Origin: Desulfatirhabdium butyrativorans DSM 18734
GTDB lineage: Bacteria; Desulfobacterota; Desulfobacteria; Desulfobacterales; Desulfatirhabdiaceae
Assembly: GCF_000429925.1 (NCBI RefSeq)
Contig: NZ_AUCU01000008.1
Span: 124,001-188,000, forward strand
Reading direction: 5' to 3'
Length of the DNA: 64,000 nt
The notes under the pieces were generated by a model, which did not search any database, was not told the origin of the DNA, and saw nothing but the letters and a program-made list of their open reading frames with translations. Positions 10,094 to 17,653 of this stretch are shown piece by piece (position 1 is the first letter of the stretch; each line of letters begins with the position of its first letter). A program made the position numbers and the translations under genes.

Positions 10094-10493
10094 TCCGCAA
10101 CTTTCCTATCCATTCGGTTTTTTTCCGGATTAGCGCTTGAATTCGGCATCGATTTGCAGTAAGAGAAACCTCTTGATCCAAAGCGGGCATTCGGCAGTGG
10201 GCAGCCTGTAGGGGCGACCGGCCTCGCCCCTACGAGGTTCAGCGTAGGCCAACATTCTGGATTCCTCCCGCCACTGGCGGGATTTCGCCGGAATGACGAC
10301 CCGAGGCCCCCCAACGAAATGACGGTCGTATTTTCATCTCCGTGGGGTGGCAGCGTTTTCACGCTGTATCGCAAAATTGCCTGCCCACAGGCGGCGCGCT
10401 GCTCCAAAAAGGGGTTTTTCGTTCAGGCACTATAATGAGGGTTTCTTCAACGGGGCGTTTTCCCGATAATCCCACAAGGACAGGAGTACACAG
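10094..10493. repeat. Repeat-filled gap: GTAGGGGCGACC palindrome (10208-10233) and right half of the TGCCTGAACG element (10353-10430)
   Basis: The 400-nt gap contains no gene. It holds GGCAGTGGGCAG (10192-10203), a slightly shortened copy of the GTAGGGGCGACC palindrome, a TTCCTCCCGCCACTGGCGGG / TTTCGCCGGAATGACG unit, and a 78-nt right half of the dispersed element ending in GTTTTTCGTTCAGGCAC. TATAAT follows the element directly at 10431, about 60 nt before the usp start, so the repeat edge may contribute a -10 box; no good -35 is present. Confidence 0.75.
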
Positions 10494-10964
10494 ATGGCTA
10501 TCCGCATACTGGTTCCGATGGACGATTCCCCCAACGCTTTCCGAACAATCGATTTCATTGCCTCCACCTTCAAACCGGACTGCGATATCACCCTGTTCAG
10601 CGTCCTGCCCGACACGGCGGCATTGTGTGAAATGAACAGCCCGGAGCTCACCCCGTATTTTGTTTCCCAGCAGGCCAATTTCTGCCAGTTGGAAATCAAG
10701 AAACGCGAACTGGTCACCGAAGCCCTCAATCGGGCCAAAAATGCCCTTCGGGATGCCGGTTTCGATCCGTTCCGCATCCAAATCAAAATCAATCCCAAAA
10801 AGGAAGGCGTCGCCCGAGACATCGTCAAGGAAGCCGCAAAGGGTTATCAGGTGATTGTCATGGGCAGGCGGGGTCTTTCGGGGGTCCAGCAATTTTTGAT
10901 GGGAAGCGTTTCCCAGAAGGTGCTCAACTCCGTGCGGGATATCAGTGTGGTGATTGCCAATTGA
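10494..10964 (+). CDS. Universal stress protein, single UspA domain
   Basis: A 156-residue soluble UspA-fold protein. The N-terminal strand is IRILVPMDDSPNA, and the C-terminal nucleotide-binding motif VMGRRGLSGVQQFLMGSVS fits G-2x-G-9x-G(S), so it is probably an ATP-binding Usp. AGGAG lies 9 nt before ATG 10494. It is monocistronic between repeats and the Rnf operon. The same family appears as a tandem-domain protein at 25252. The exact role in stress or metabolic signalling is unknown. Confidence 0.93.
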   Translation: MAIRILVPMDDSPNAFRTIDFIASTFKPDCDITLFSVLPDTAALCEMNSPELTPYFVSQQANFCQLEIKKRELVTEALNRAKNALRDAGFDPFRIQIKINPKKEGVARDIVKEAAKGYQVIVMGRRGLSGVQQFLMGSVSQKVLNSVRDISVVIAN

Positions 10965-11248
10965 CGGGATTTCATCGTTGTTTTGATCCATGATGTCCAA
11001 CAAATCGTCTTGAACCACCGAGGGAATTGTGGTAGGCGATATGGGCTTCAGGATGAACCAGATACCGCCAGTCGATATCCGGTGTTCTCCGTGGTCGATA
11101 TGACCCCGGCGCGAGATTCGGGCTTGCCGGAATCGGATCGGTGCAAGGATGTTCAAACCTGGATGGGCCCTGCGCCATGTTCGCCGCGGGCACGGATGTT
11201 TTTCGATCCAACCATCTTTCGAGAACTCTGAAAGGACAAGATCGTGTC

Positions 11249-11683
11249 ATGAAAGCCGACAAACCGTTTCGGATCGCTCTGGGTTCCGCCATTGTCCTGC
11301 TGGTGATCGGGTTGTTCAGTTATGCGGGATATTCGCAAAAATCGCCGGATCGGCCCGTCCGGGTCGTTTTCAAAGGCATTGCAGGAAACGTTTTTTTCGA
11401 CCACAAGACACATGCCGCAGATAACGGTTACGGCATCGCCTGCACCGATTGTCATCACAATCCTCCCCATCTCGATGAAAAATACCGCACCTGTTCCACG
11501 TGCCATAAACCTGAAGGGGATAATGTCAAACCCGAAATCTGCAAGGACTGCCATGATCCTTCGGAAATCGAAGGCTTCCAGATGCTCAGCAAGACCGATG
11601 CTTACCATACACAGTGTATTTCCTGCCACAAGCAGTTCGGCGCCGGGCCGACAGCGTGTGCCGAGTGTCATTCAAGCTTCTGA
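11249..11683 (+). CDS. Membrane-anchored or exported multihaem cytochrome c (five CXXCH)
   Basis: A 144-residue periplasmic-side class III-like cytochrome. Residues 8-29 (IALGSAIVLLVIGLFSYAGY) form a signal or anchor helix. Five haem-binding motifs follow: CTDCH, CSTCH, CKDCH, CISCH and CAECH. The first is followed by a second His (CHH), and upstream His residues (FFDHKTH) could be sixth ligands. It ends 65 nt before rnfC on the same strand, so it is probably co-transcribed. By analogy with Rnf clusters of other sulfate reducers and Methanosarcina it would exchange electrons between Rnf and the periplasmic cytochrome pool. The start ATG 11249 has AAGGAC 12 nt upstream. Confidence 0.9.
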   Translation: MKADKPFRIALGSAIVLLVIGLFSYAGYSQKSPDRPVRVVFKGIAGNVFFDHKTHAADNGYGIACTDCHHNPPHLDEKYRTCSTCHKPEGDNVKPEICKDCHDPSEIEGFQMLSKTDAYHTQCISCHKQFGAGPTACAECHSSF

Positions 11684-11748
11684 TCGTTATCCGGGATACA
11701 TTGACCAATGAGCTCCCCCTGCATCCAATCGGAAAGAAGGCGTGCATC

Positions 11749-13032
11749 ATGTTGAAAAAATCCTTTTTCGGCTTTTTGAAACCATGGATCACCTACGAGC
11801 GCATTTCAAAGAAACCGCTTGTTCCCCAAACGGTATCCCCTCCCGGCCAGGCTGTTTTCATCATCGATACTCCCTATGCCACGCAAAACAATGTGCTTCT
11901 CCAACCATCGGTCGCAGTCAAGGCGTTTCAGAAACTTCGCCTCTATGAAGAGGCACCTGCCTATGCCATTGCATCGGTCGGCGGCAAAATTGCTCATATC
12001 GAGCCATACATCGGATCCTTCGGGAAAAAGCAGACGCGGATTACCCTGGACCACGATCCCCATCAGGGTGAGGATGACAGTTTCGCTCAGGCGGCTGCAG
12101 AACCCGGTGTCGCCATCCTGACCGATTTTCTGGAGTGTCTTCCCGGCAAACCCGATTTCTGGCGCCTGCAGCAACGGGAAAAGCCCATTTCGACATTGCT
12201 GGTTTGCGCTGCAGATGGCGATGTGATGGTCAACACCCGGCAGCATGTCATCAATACCCGAATGGATGCCGTTCAGGACGGAATCGCCCGGCTCAAAAGC
12301 CTGACCGGCATCGACGATGTCCGGATTGCCGTACCGAAGGATTTTATCCATGGATACGGGCATATCGGCGCAACGGTTCACTTCGTGGACACCGTTTATC
12401 CGGCGGCTCTGCCCAATTTGATGATTCAGCAAGTCATGGGAAAAGTCGTTCCTGCCGGTAAAACGCCCGAAGATCTCGGCATCATGCCGATCAGCGTGGA
12501 ATCCATTGCGGCTTTGACTGATTCCTTCCAAACCGGCAAACCGGCCTGTGAAAAGATTTTGACCGTCGTCGCTCCGGACGGAACGCGGCATCTGGCTGCA
12601 GCCCGCATCGGAACATGCATCCGCAGCGTTCTGGATGCGTTCGGCATCGATGTTGCGGATGGCGATCGCCTCATCCAGGGCGGGCCCATGACCGGCTCGC
12701 CGTTGTATTCGCTCGATCAACCCATCACACCCGAAATGGATGCGCTGATGGTCCAGAAGGGAACGGAAGTCCCTGCCTATGCAGACACCCCGTGTATCAA
12801 CTGCGGGGAATGCAATCGGGTTTGTCCGGCCCGCATTCAGGTCAATATGCTGATCCGATTTCTCGAAGCCCGGCAATATCAGGAGGCAGCGGACCTGTAC
12901 GACCTGCTCTCCTGTATCGATTGCGGACTTTGTACCTTCGTATGCGTTTCCCGAATTCCCATCTCCCAATACATCGCTCTGGGCAAACACGAGCTGGCCC
13001 TGGCGCATTCAGCGGAGGAAGTCCATGGATAA
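11749..13032 (+). CDS. rnfC: Rnf-complex subunit RnfC-like, nucleotide-binding signature missing
   Basis: A 427-residue peripheral Fe-S subunit. The barrel-sandwich part (SVAVKAFQKLRLYEEAPAYA, then GGKIAHIEP), the RnfC/NuoF-like core and two C-terminal 4Fe-4S motifs, CINCGECNRVCP (about 349) and CIDCGLCTFVC (about 389), are clear. Classical RnfC has a glycine-rich AGIVGMGGAGFPTH-type loop and an ECEPYLT-type motif for FMN/NADH. The first is replaced by unrelated sequence, and the second region reads LLVCAADGDVMVNTRQH (about 150-166). Binding of NADH is therefore doubtful. ATG 11749 has AAGAAGG upstream; the 3' end overlaps rnfD by 8 nt. Confidence 0.9.
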   Translation: MLKKSFFGFLKPWITYERISKKPLVPQTVSPPGQAVFIIDTPYATQNNVLLQPSVAVKAFQKLRLYEEAPAYAIASVGGKIAHIEPYIGSFGKKQTRITLDHDPHQGEDDSFAQAAAEPGVAILTDFLECLPGKPDFWRLQQREKPISTLLVCAADGDVMVNTRQHVINTRMDAVQDGIARLKSLTGIDDVRIAVPKDFIHGYGHIGATVHFVDTVYPAALPNLMIQQVMGKVVPAGKTPEDLGIMPISVESIAALTDSFQTGKPACEKILTVVAPDGTRHLAAARIGTCIRSVLDAFGIDVADGDRLIQGGPMTGSPLYSLDQPITPEMDALMVQKGTEVPAYADTPCINCGECNRVCPARIQVNMLIRFLEARQYQEAADLYDLLSCIDCGLCTFVCVSRIPISQYIALGKHELALAHSAEEVHG

Positions 13033-13990
13033 AGCGACATTCATCGTTTCACCCGCACCGTACTGGCATGACGGAAGCAGCATTACCGAGCGGCATCTGC
13101 ACAAAATATGGGCAGCCCTGCCCGCGGTCGTTTTCGGCATTGCAATGTACGGCATTCCGGCGCTCGGCGTCGTCTGCCTTTCTGTTTCAACGGCCATGCT
13201 GTGGGAGCTTCTGTCAAACCGTCTGACCAAAAGGCCTTACAGTATTGCAGACGGAAATGCCGCGCTGATCGGGTTGCTGCTCGCCATGATGATGCCTGCC
13301 ACCGTTCCCTGGTGGACAGTGGTGATCGGCACCTTTGTCGCCATTTTCATCGGCAAGGAGATTTACGGCGGCTTGGGCGGCAATCCGTTCAACCCGGCAC
13401 TGATCGGGCTTGCCATCATCATGATTTCCTGGAAACCGCTGTTCGATTTCAATGCTTCCCTGATCAACTACGATTTCGGCTTCAACATGGCCTATCCCCT
13501 CACGATGATCAAACAGCATGGTTCCGCCGCAGTCGGAACATACAAATGGTACGAGCTGATACTCGGTCTGCAGGCGGGCGGCATTGGCTCCACATGTTCG
13601 ATTGGTCTCATCCTTGGCGGTATTTACCTGATGCTGCGGGGCTTCATCCGATGGGAGATTTCACTCTCCTTTCTGGTGGGTATTTTCCTGACGGCGGCCA
13701 TCTTCAACGGAGCAAACCCGGTCAAATACGCCACCCCCTTCATTCACCTGATCACCGGATATACCCTGATCGGCGCCTTTTTTCTGGCAACCGACGATTC
13801 CTCCTCTCCCGTGAATTTTCTGCCCATGATCCTCTATGGGCTTGGAGCCGGAATCATGACGGTACTCATCCGCAATATCGGGGCTTATGCGGACGGTGTC
13901 GTATTTGCCATTCTTCTGTTCAATATCGCCAATCCTTTGCTGGATAAAATCCGGCCCATCGCTTTGGGAAAGGTGAACGATCATGCGTGA
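13025..13990 (+). CDS. rnfD: Rnf-complex membrane subunit RnfD-like, FMN-acceptor Thr not seen
   Basis: A 321-residue integral membrane protein homologous to RnfD/NqrB with about 9-10 helices. KRPYSIADGNAALIGLLLAM and GGLGGNPFNPALIG are typical. Where RnfD proteins have the SGATPL flavinylation site, this protein reads DFGFNMAYPLTMIK (150-163), with Tyr157 in place of the Thr. The later GGIGSTCSIGLILGG matches the conserved GSIGET/STLA region. It overlaps rnfC by 8 nt at its start and rnfG by 8 nt at its end, so it belongs firmly to the operon. Covalent FMN is probably absent or attached elsewhere. Confidence 0.93.
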   Translation: MDKATFIVSPAPYWHDGSSITERHLHKIWAALPAVVFGIAMYGIPALGVVCLSVSTAMLWELLSNRLTKRPYSIADGNAALIGLLLAMMMPATVPWWTVVIGTFVAIFIGKEIYGGLGGNPFNPALIGLAIIMISWKPLFDFNASLINYDFGFNMAYPLTMIKQHGSAAVGTYKWYELILGLQAGGIGSTCSIGLILGGIYLMLRGFIRWEISLSFLVGIFLTAAIFNGANPVKYATPFIHLITGYTLIGAFFLATDDSSSPVNFLPMILYGLGAGIMTVLIRNIGAYADGVVFAILLFNIANPLLDKIRPIALGKVNDHA

Positions 13991-14585
13991 AATGGTGAAA
14001 ATGGTGGTCGTGCTGACGTTGCTGTGTTCGGTTTCGGGGGGACTGCTTGCCGCATTGCGGGACGGTACCAAGGACCGGATTGAAAACCAGCAACTGGAAT
14101 TCGTCAAGGGTCCGGCCATTCGCAAAATCCTGGTGGAAGGGGCCGGTGCGACCAACGATCCCATCAAGGATAGGTTCAAGCTGAAAGTCGATGGACGCGA
14201 GGAAAGTTTCTTTGTGGGCATCGTGAACGGCAAGCCCAATCTGGTCACTTTCGAGACGTCCGGAAAAGGATTTGGCGGCACGCTGGGTATGGTGGTCGGT
14301 GTCGATGTGACCACGGACAAGATCATCGGCGTTGCCGTGACCACACACAGCGAGACACCGGGTATCGGTGCGCGGGCGCAGACCGATCCGAGATTCGCCA
14401 AACAGTTTGCAGGAATGCCGCTTGCCGGTGAATTCAAGGTGAAATCCGATGGCGGAAAGGTCGATGCCCTGTCCGGAGCCACGGTGACCTCCCGCGGTGT
14501 TTCCGGCGCTTTGACCGGAGCGGCCAAGCTGTATCAGGATGCGAAACCAGCTCTCATTGAAAAACTCAACACACTGAAAAAATAG
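13983..14585 (+). CDS. rnfG: Rnf-complex flavoprotein subunit RnfG
   Basis: A 200-residue protein with an N-terminal membrane anchor (MVVVLTLLCSVSGGLLAAL) and an extracytoplasmic FMN-binding domain. The flavinylation motif DALSGATVTSRGV is intact, with the expected FMN-threonine at about Thr167. ETSGKGFGGTLGMVVGVD and TTHSETPGIGAR are family hallmarks. It needs an ApbE flavin transferase, which is not in the window. ATG 13983 lies inside the rnfD 3' end, indicating translational coupling. Confidence 0.95.
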   Translation: MREMVKMVVVLTLLCSVSGGLLAALRDGTKDRIENQQLEFVKGPAIRKILVEGAGATNDPIKDRFKLKVDGREESFFVGIVNGKPNLVTFETSGKGFGGTLGMVVGVDVTTDKIIGVAVTTHSETPGIGARAQTDPRFAKQFAGMPLAGEFKVKSDGGKVDALSGATVTSRGVSGALTGAAKLYQDAKPALIEKLNTLKK

Positions 14586-14593
14586 GAGTGGCT

Positions 14594-15187
14594 ATGGCTA
14601 AATCCGTTGCACAGGAATTTACGAAAGGGTTGTGGGCGGAAATCCCCCCGTTTCGTCTCGTGCTGGGGCTGTGTCCGACGTTGGCCGTCACCAAGACTGT
14701 GGAAAATGCGGTGGGTATGGGCATTGCCGTCGTATTTGTCCTGGCGGGCTCCAACGTTCTGGTATCCATGCTGAGAAAGATCATTCCGAACAAGGTCCGA
14801 ATCGCCTGCTTCATCATCGTCGTAGCCACCTTCGTCACTGTTGTCGAATTGCTGATGCAGGCATACACGTATTCGCTTTTCATGAAGTTGGGGATATTCA
14901 TTCCCCTCATCGTGGTCAACTGCATTCCTCTCGGTCGGGCGGAAGCCTTCGCATACAAGAACAAAGTCCTTCCTTCGGCGGCCGACGGTCTGGGGCTCGG
15001 CATCGGATACGGGCTTTCCCTGACGGCGCTCTCCGCTCTCCGGGAGGTGTTCGGCGCAGGCACATTTTTGGGTCATTCGGTATTCGGCCCGTCTTTTCAA
15101 CCATTCACGTTCATGGTGGAAGCCCCAGGTGCCTTCGTGTGTCTCGGTCTCATGTTGTGCGTGATGAACGTTCTGGGCAAGAAATAG
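14594..15187 (+). CDS. rnfE: Rnf-complex membrane subunit RnfE
   Basis: A 197-residue six-helix membrane protein paralogous to RnfA and NqrD. It keeps the two cysteines in GLCPTLAVT and VVNCIPLGRAEAFA that, with RnfA, ligate the intramembrane Fe-S cluster. The ATG at 14594 has AGGAG 5 nt upstream; an in-frame GTG at 14588 would overlap that site. It follows rnfG at 8 nt and is 12 nt from rnfA. Confidence 0.95.
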   Translation: MAKSVAQEFTKGLWAEIPPFRLVLGLCPTLAVTKTVENAVGMGIAVVFVLAGSNVLVSMLRKIIPNKVRIACFIIVVATFVTVVELLMQAYTYSLFMKLGIFIPLIVVNCIPLGRAEAFAYKNKVLPSAADGLGLGIGYGLSLTALSALREVFGAGTFLGHSVFGPSFQPFTFMVEAPGAFVCLGLMLCVMNVLGKK

Positions 15188-15199
15188 GAGAGTGCGGAC

Positions 15200-15775
15200 A
15201 TGGGTGATATTTTTGTCCTGTTGATCAGTACGATTCTCGTCAACAATATCCTGCTGATTCAGTATTTGGGGAATTGTCCGTTTCTGGGCACTTCCAAGAG
15301 GATGGAAACCGCAACCGGCATGGCCATGGCCGTCGTTTTCGTGATCGTTCTGGCGGGCGTGATCACCTGGCTGGTCGAATACTTCGTTCTCAGGACCCTG
15401 AATCTGGAATACCTGCGAACGATGTCCTTCATCGTCGTCATTGCATCCCTGGTGCAGTTCGTCGAAATGTTCCTCAAGAAATCCATTCCGGCGTTGTATG
15501 CCGGGCTGGGCATTTACCTGCCACTGATCACGACGAACTGCGCCGTTCTGGGTGTCTGCCTCATCAATATCAAAGAGGACTACAATTTCCTGCAGACCGT
15601 GATCACCTCTTTGGGGTACTCGGTCGGGTATGGTTTTGCCTTGGTTCTATTTGCAGGCGTTCGGGAGCGAATTTTGCTTGCGAGGGTCCCCAAACCCCTT
15701 CAGGACACCTCGATCGGTCTCGTCACCGCAGGCCTTTTTTCCCTTTCCTTTTTTGCCTTCAAGGGCATGGTTTGA
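15200..15775 (+). CDS. rnfA: Rnf-complex membrane subunit RnfA
   Basis: A 191-residue six-helix membrane protein. The signatures VNNILLIQYLGNCPFLGTSK and PLITTNCAVLGVCL contain the paired cysteines expected to hold the RnfA/RnfE iron-sulfur cluster. AGGAG precedes ATG 15200. A terminator-like hairpin follows the stop, so rnfA may be the last gene of the main transcript. Confidence 0.96.
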   Translation: MGDIFVLLISTILVNNILLIQYLGNCPFLGTSKRMETATGMAMAVVFVIVLAGVITWLVEYFVLRTLNLEYLRTMSFIVVIASLVQFVEMFLKKSIPALYAGLGIYLPLITTNCAVLGVCLINIKEDYNFLQTVITSLGYSVGYGFALVLFAGVRERILLARVPKPLQDTSIGLVTAGLFSLSFFAFKGMV

Positions 15776-15789
15776 ATACTGAACATATC

Positions 15790-15847
15790 GGATGAATCGA
15801 CCGCAAAAACCTTCCTGCAGCCCGGGTCGGTTCATCCTTTGGTTTTT
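15790..15847 (+). terminator. Terminator or attenuator between rnfA and rnfB
   Basis: GGATGAATCGACC at 15790-15802 pairs with GGTCGGTTCATCC at 15825-15837 (13 bp with one G-U pair, 22-nt loop). TTTGGTTTTT follows. It lies in the 113-nt gap between rnfA and rnfB, while the other rnf genes overlap or are less than 15 nt apart. It should lower rnfB expression relative to the rest. Confidence 0.65.
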
Positions 15848-15888
15848 CGCTTTCCGTTCCGTTCCTGTCACCTGTTTCGGAGATGCCC

Positions 15889-16161
15889 ATGATCGAAGCC
15901 GTCCTGTTCATGCTCGCACTGGGATGCGCATGCGGCACCTTGCTCAGCGCAGCTTCTCGCATTTTTTACGTGTATGAAGACCCTCGCATTGCCCAGGTGG
16001 AAGAATGCCTCGCGGGGGCCAATTGCGGCGGATGCGGCTTTGCCGGATGTTCCGCCGCCGCTGTCGTTGCCGGAAAGGCAAAACCGGGCGTCTGCATCGT
16101 CGCCGGGGCCGAAGGCGTGCCGCTCGCTCGATGCACTTGTATCTCAGCGGGCAGGAAGTGA
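15889..16161 (+). CDS. rnfB: Short RnfB-like protein, Fe-S domain only
   Basis: A 90-residue protein containing the N-terminal part of RnfB. It has a membrane anchor (IEAVLFMLALGCACGTLL), the YVYEDPRIAQVEECL linker and the 4Fe-4S motif ANCGGCGFAGC, with a further Cys in KPGVC. Canonical RnfB is about 260 residues or more and adds two ferredoxin-type clusters; these are missing. ATG 15889 has CGGAG 6 nt upstream; ATG 15883 is too close to it. The stop TGA at 16159 overlaps a GTG of the next frame. It may be a minimal RnfB or the first half of a frameshifted gene. Confidence 0.8.
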   Translation: MIEAVLFMLALGCACGTLLSAASRIFYVYEDPRIAQVEECLAGANCGGCGFAGCSAAAVVAGKAKPGVCIVAGAEGVPLARCTCISAGRK

Positions 16162-16394
16162 CGCCTGTGCCGCAGTCCTTGAGAAAACGGCACATTCCGG
16201 AAGCCCTGTTCCAGCATGTCGAAGGGATCGAGAAAAAGAAACGCACACCCATGCCGGAACTTCCGGTGGCGGAGCGGATCCGGTCCTTTGCCGAAAGCGA
16301 TCTGGTCATTTCCGAACAGAATGCCCTGCATGAAGCCGACCGATGCCTGAACTGCTGCAGGCTGTGCACGAACGTGGAACGGGCGGCAGCATAG
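16158..16394 (+). CDS. Small out-of-phase ORF resembling an Fe-S linker of GltD/HdrA-type flavoproteins
   Basis: A 78-residue frame overlaps the rnfB stop as GTGA (16158-16161). The product contains PMPELPVAERIRSFAESDL and QNALHEADRCLNCCRLC. This resembles the segment 'R..F.E...g....A..EA.RCLNC..C' that precedes the FAD/NAD domain of GltD-like oxidoreductases. No flavin domain follows; the frame ends at 16394. It may be a coupled small protein, or the continuation of RnfB after a frameshift. The start codon is uncertain, as AGGA at 16153 is too close to GTG 16158. Confidence 0.5.
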   Translation: MTPVPQSLRKRHIPEALFQHVEGIEKKKRTPMPELPVAERIRSFAESDLVISEQNALHEADRCLNCCRLCTNVERAAA

Positions 16395-16555
16395 GCCCTT
16401 GTGGGTGTTATTTCGGACTGGCAATACCGCTATGCTCCATTGCCATGTGGTTATTCGGACCATTGGCAGGTATTCAGGGCACGGATATTTTCCAAGCTTG
16501 ACAACAATACCACCAAGATGTGCAGCAATACTGTACTTCGATTTGGGAGACCATC

Positions 16556-16834
16556 ATGGCAATTCAAACAACATATACCCACGCCCGAGCAAAGCTGGAT
16601 TCTATATTAGACATGGTAACCAAAAATCGGGAAGTGGTCATCATCCAGCGACGCGGGAGTGAGGACGTCGCCTTGATAACCGCCGACGAGTTAGCCGGTA
16701 TAATGGAAACCGCGCATTTGCTTCGATCTCCTAACAATGCAAGGCGGCTTCTTGCCGCACTCGATAGAGCACGAAAAGCATCAGGCGCATCGCAGACGAT
16801 TGATGAGCTTCGTAACGAGGTTGGTTTTGAGTAA
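16556..16834 (+). CDS. yefM: YefM/Phd-family antitoxin
   Basis: A 92-residue antitoxin with an N-terminal DNA-binding Phd/YefM fold (THARAKLDSILDMVTKNREV, then VVIIQRRGSEDVALITADEL) and a C-terminal tail that would wrap the toxin. It neutralises YoeB and normally represses its own operon. The start ATG 16556 lacks a strong Shine-Dalgarno (GGGAG is 9 nt upstream). The toxin begins inside its last codons. Codon choice (more A/T-rich third positions) differs from the neighbouring rnf genes, consistent with horizontal acquisition. Confidence 0.93.
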   Translation: MAIQTTYTHARAKLDSILDMVTKNREVVIIQRRGSEDVALITADELAGIMETAHLLRSPNNARRLLAALDRARKASGASQTIDELRNEVGFE

Positions 16835-17123
16835 GCGGCCTTCAGAGAAATCCGAGACCAAATTGCTGAGAGAGTCTGTATTTCAACCAGAGTTTAGGGA
16901 TGACCTGAAATTCTGGGTAGAAACAGACCGCAAGACAGCCCTTCGCGTTTTTCAATTGATTGAGGCAATCATGCATGATCCCTTTCAAGGTATCGGCAAA
17001 CCTGAGCCTCTAAAATTTCTCGGACCCGGAGTTTGGTCCCGTCGAATTACCCAGGAACATCGGCTGGTTTATGTTGTGGCGAATGAAAAAATTGATTTTC
17101 TTCAAGCGCGCTATCATTATTAA
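16827..17123 (+). CDS. yoeB: YoeB-family mRNA interferase toxin
   Basis: A 98-residue RelE-superfamily ribosome-dependent endoribonuclease. The family C-terminus is intact: DPFQGIGKPEPLKF, WSRRITQEHRLVYVV and the terminal RYHY, with the Arg, His and Tyr residues used for catalysis in YoeB. No ATG gives this N-terminus. A TTG at 16827 with GAGG 6 nt upstream, overlapping the antitoxin stop, is the best start. The pair looks functional. Confidence 0.93.
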   Translation: MSKRPSEKSETKLLRESVFQPEFRDDLKFWVETDRKTALRVFQLIEAIMHDPFQGIGKPEPLKFLGPGVWSRRITQEHRLVYVVANEKIDFLQARYHY

Positions 17124-17653
17124 AAGGGATCATTCACACAGCGTTAACCCATCAGGTTTGATCTGAGCGGGAAATCGAAAATGGACCTGACAATGCCCCT
17201 GTTCCGGTCAGAATCAAACCATTGTTCAAGATGCCTGTGTTTAGAATGATATTCGTGCCTGAACGAAAAAGCCCTATTTGGAGCGGTGCGCCGCCTGCGG
17301 GCAGGCAATTTTGCGATGCAGCGTGAAATCCTGCGGAACACAGGACAGCCGCCCGATCTCATACGGGTCGGGCGGATCCGGATCCATCCAGAAAAGTCGA
17401 ATCCTATGGATTCATGGGGGTTATATCGTGCTTTCTCGTTGAGAACGCCCGACCCATCACGCCGTTGGCGTGACTCCGGCGGCCTCAGACAAGTTCCCGC
17501 TGCATCGCAAAACAGCCCGCCCTCCGGCTCAGTTTGTACCCAAAACGGATTTTTCGTTCAGGCACGAATTATAGACGGTTGATCCCGACAAATGGGTTTA
17601 TTGACACATTCCGAAAGAAATGACACGACACCGCCTGCTGATCGACAGATGAT
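17124..17653. repeat. Gap with full 311-nt palindromic element at 17255-17565
   Basis: The element starts GTGCCTGAACGAAAAAGCCC and ends with the near-complement TTTTTCGTTCAGGCAC. Inside the ends lies a second inverted pair, TTTTGCGATGCAGCGTGAA (17310-17328) against the GCTGCATCGCAAAAC side (17499-17513). Two smaller hairpins occur inside (CCGCCCGA/TCGGGCGG near 17349-17375, and TCACGCC/GGCGTGA near 17457-17473). A second copy of the same length lies at 46771-47081. No ORF or transposase is encoded. The flanks to 17653 show nothing else. Confidence 0.85.

Noticed and set aside
16140-16175. TGA at the end of rnfB as a second selenocysteine codon
   Set aside because: Reading through in the same frame meets another TGA after six codons, and the conserved downstream peptide is in a different frame; overlap or frameshift fits better.
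17255-17565. 311-nt element as a tRNA or known riboswitch
   Set aside because: There is no cloverleaf, no CCA-type acceptor and no known riboswitch core; it is dispersed and palindromic.
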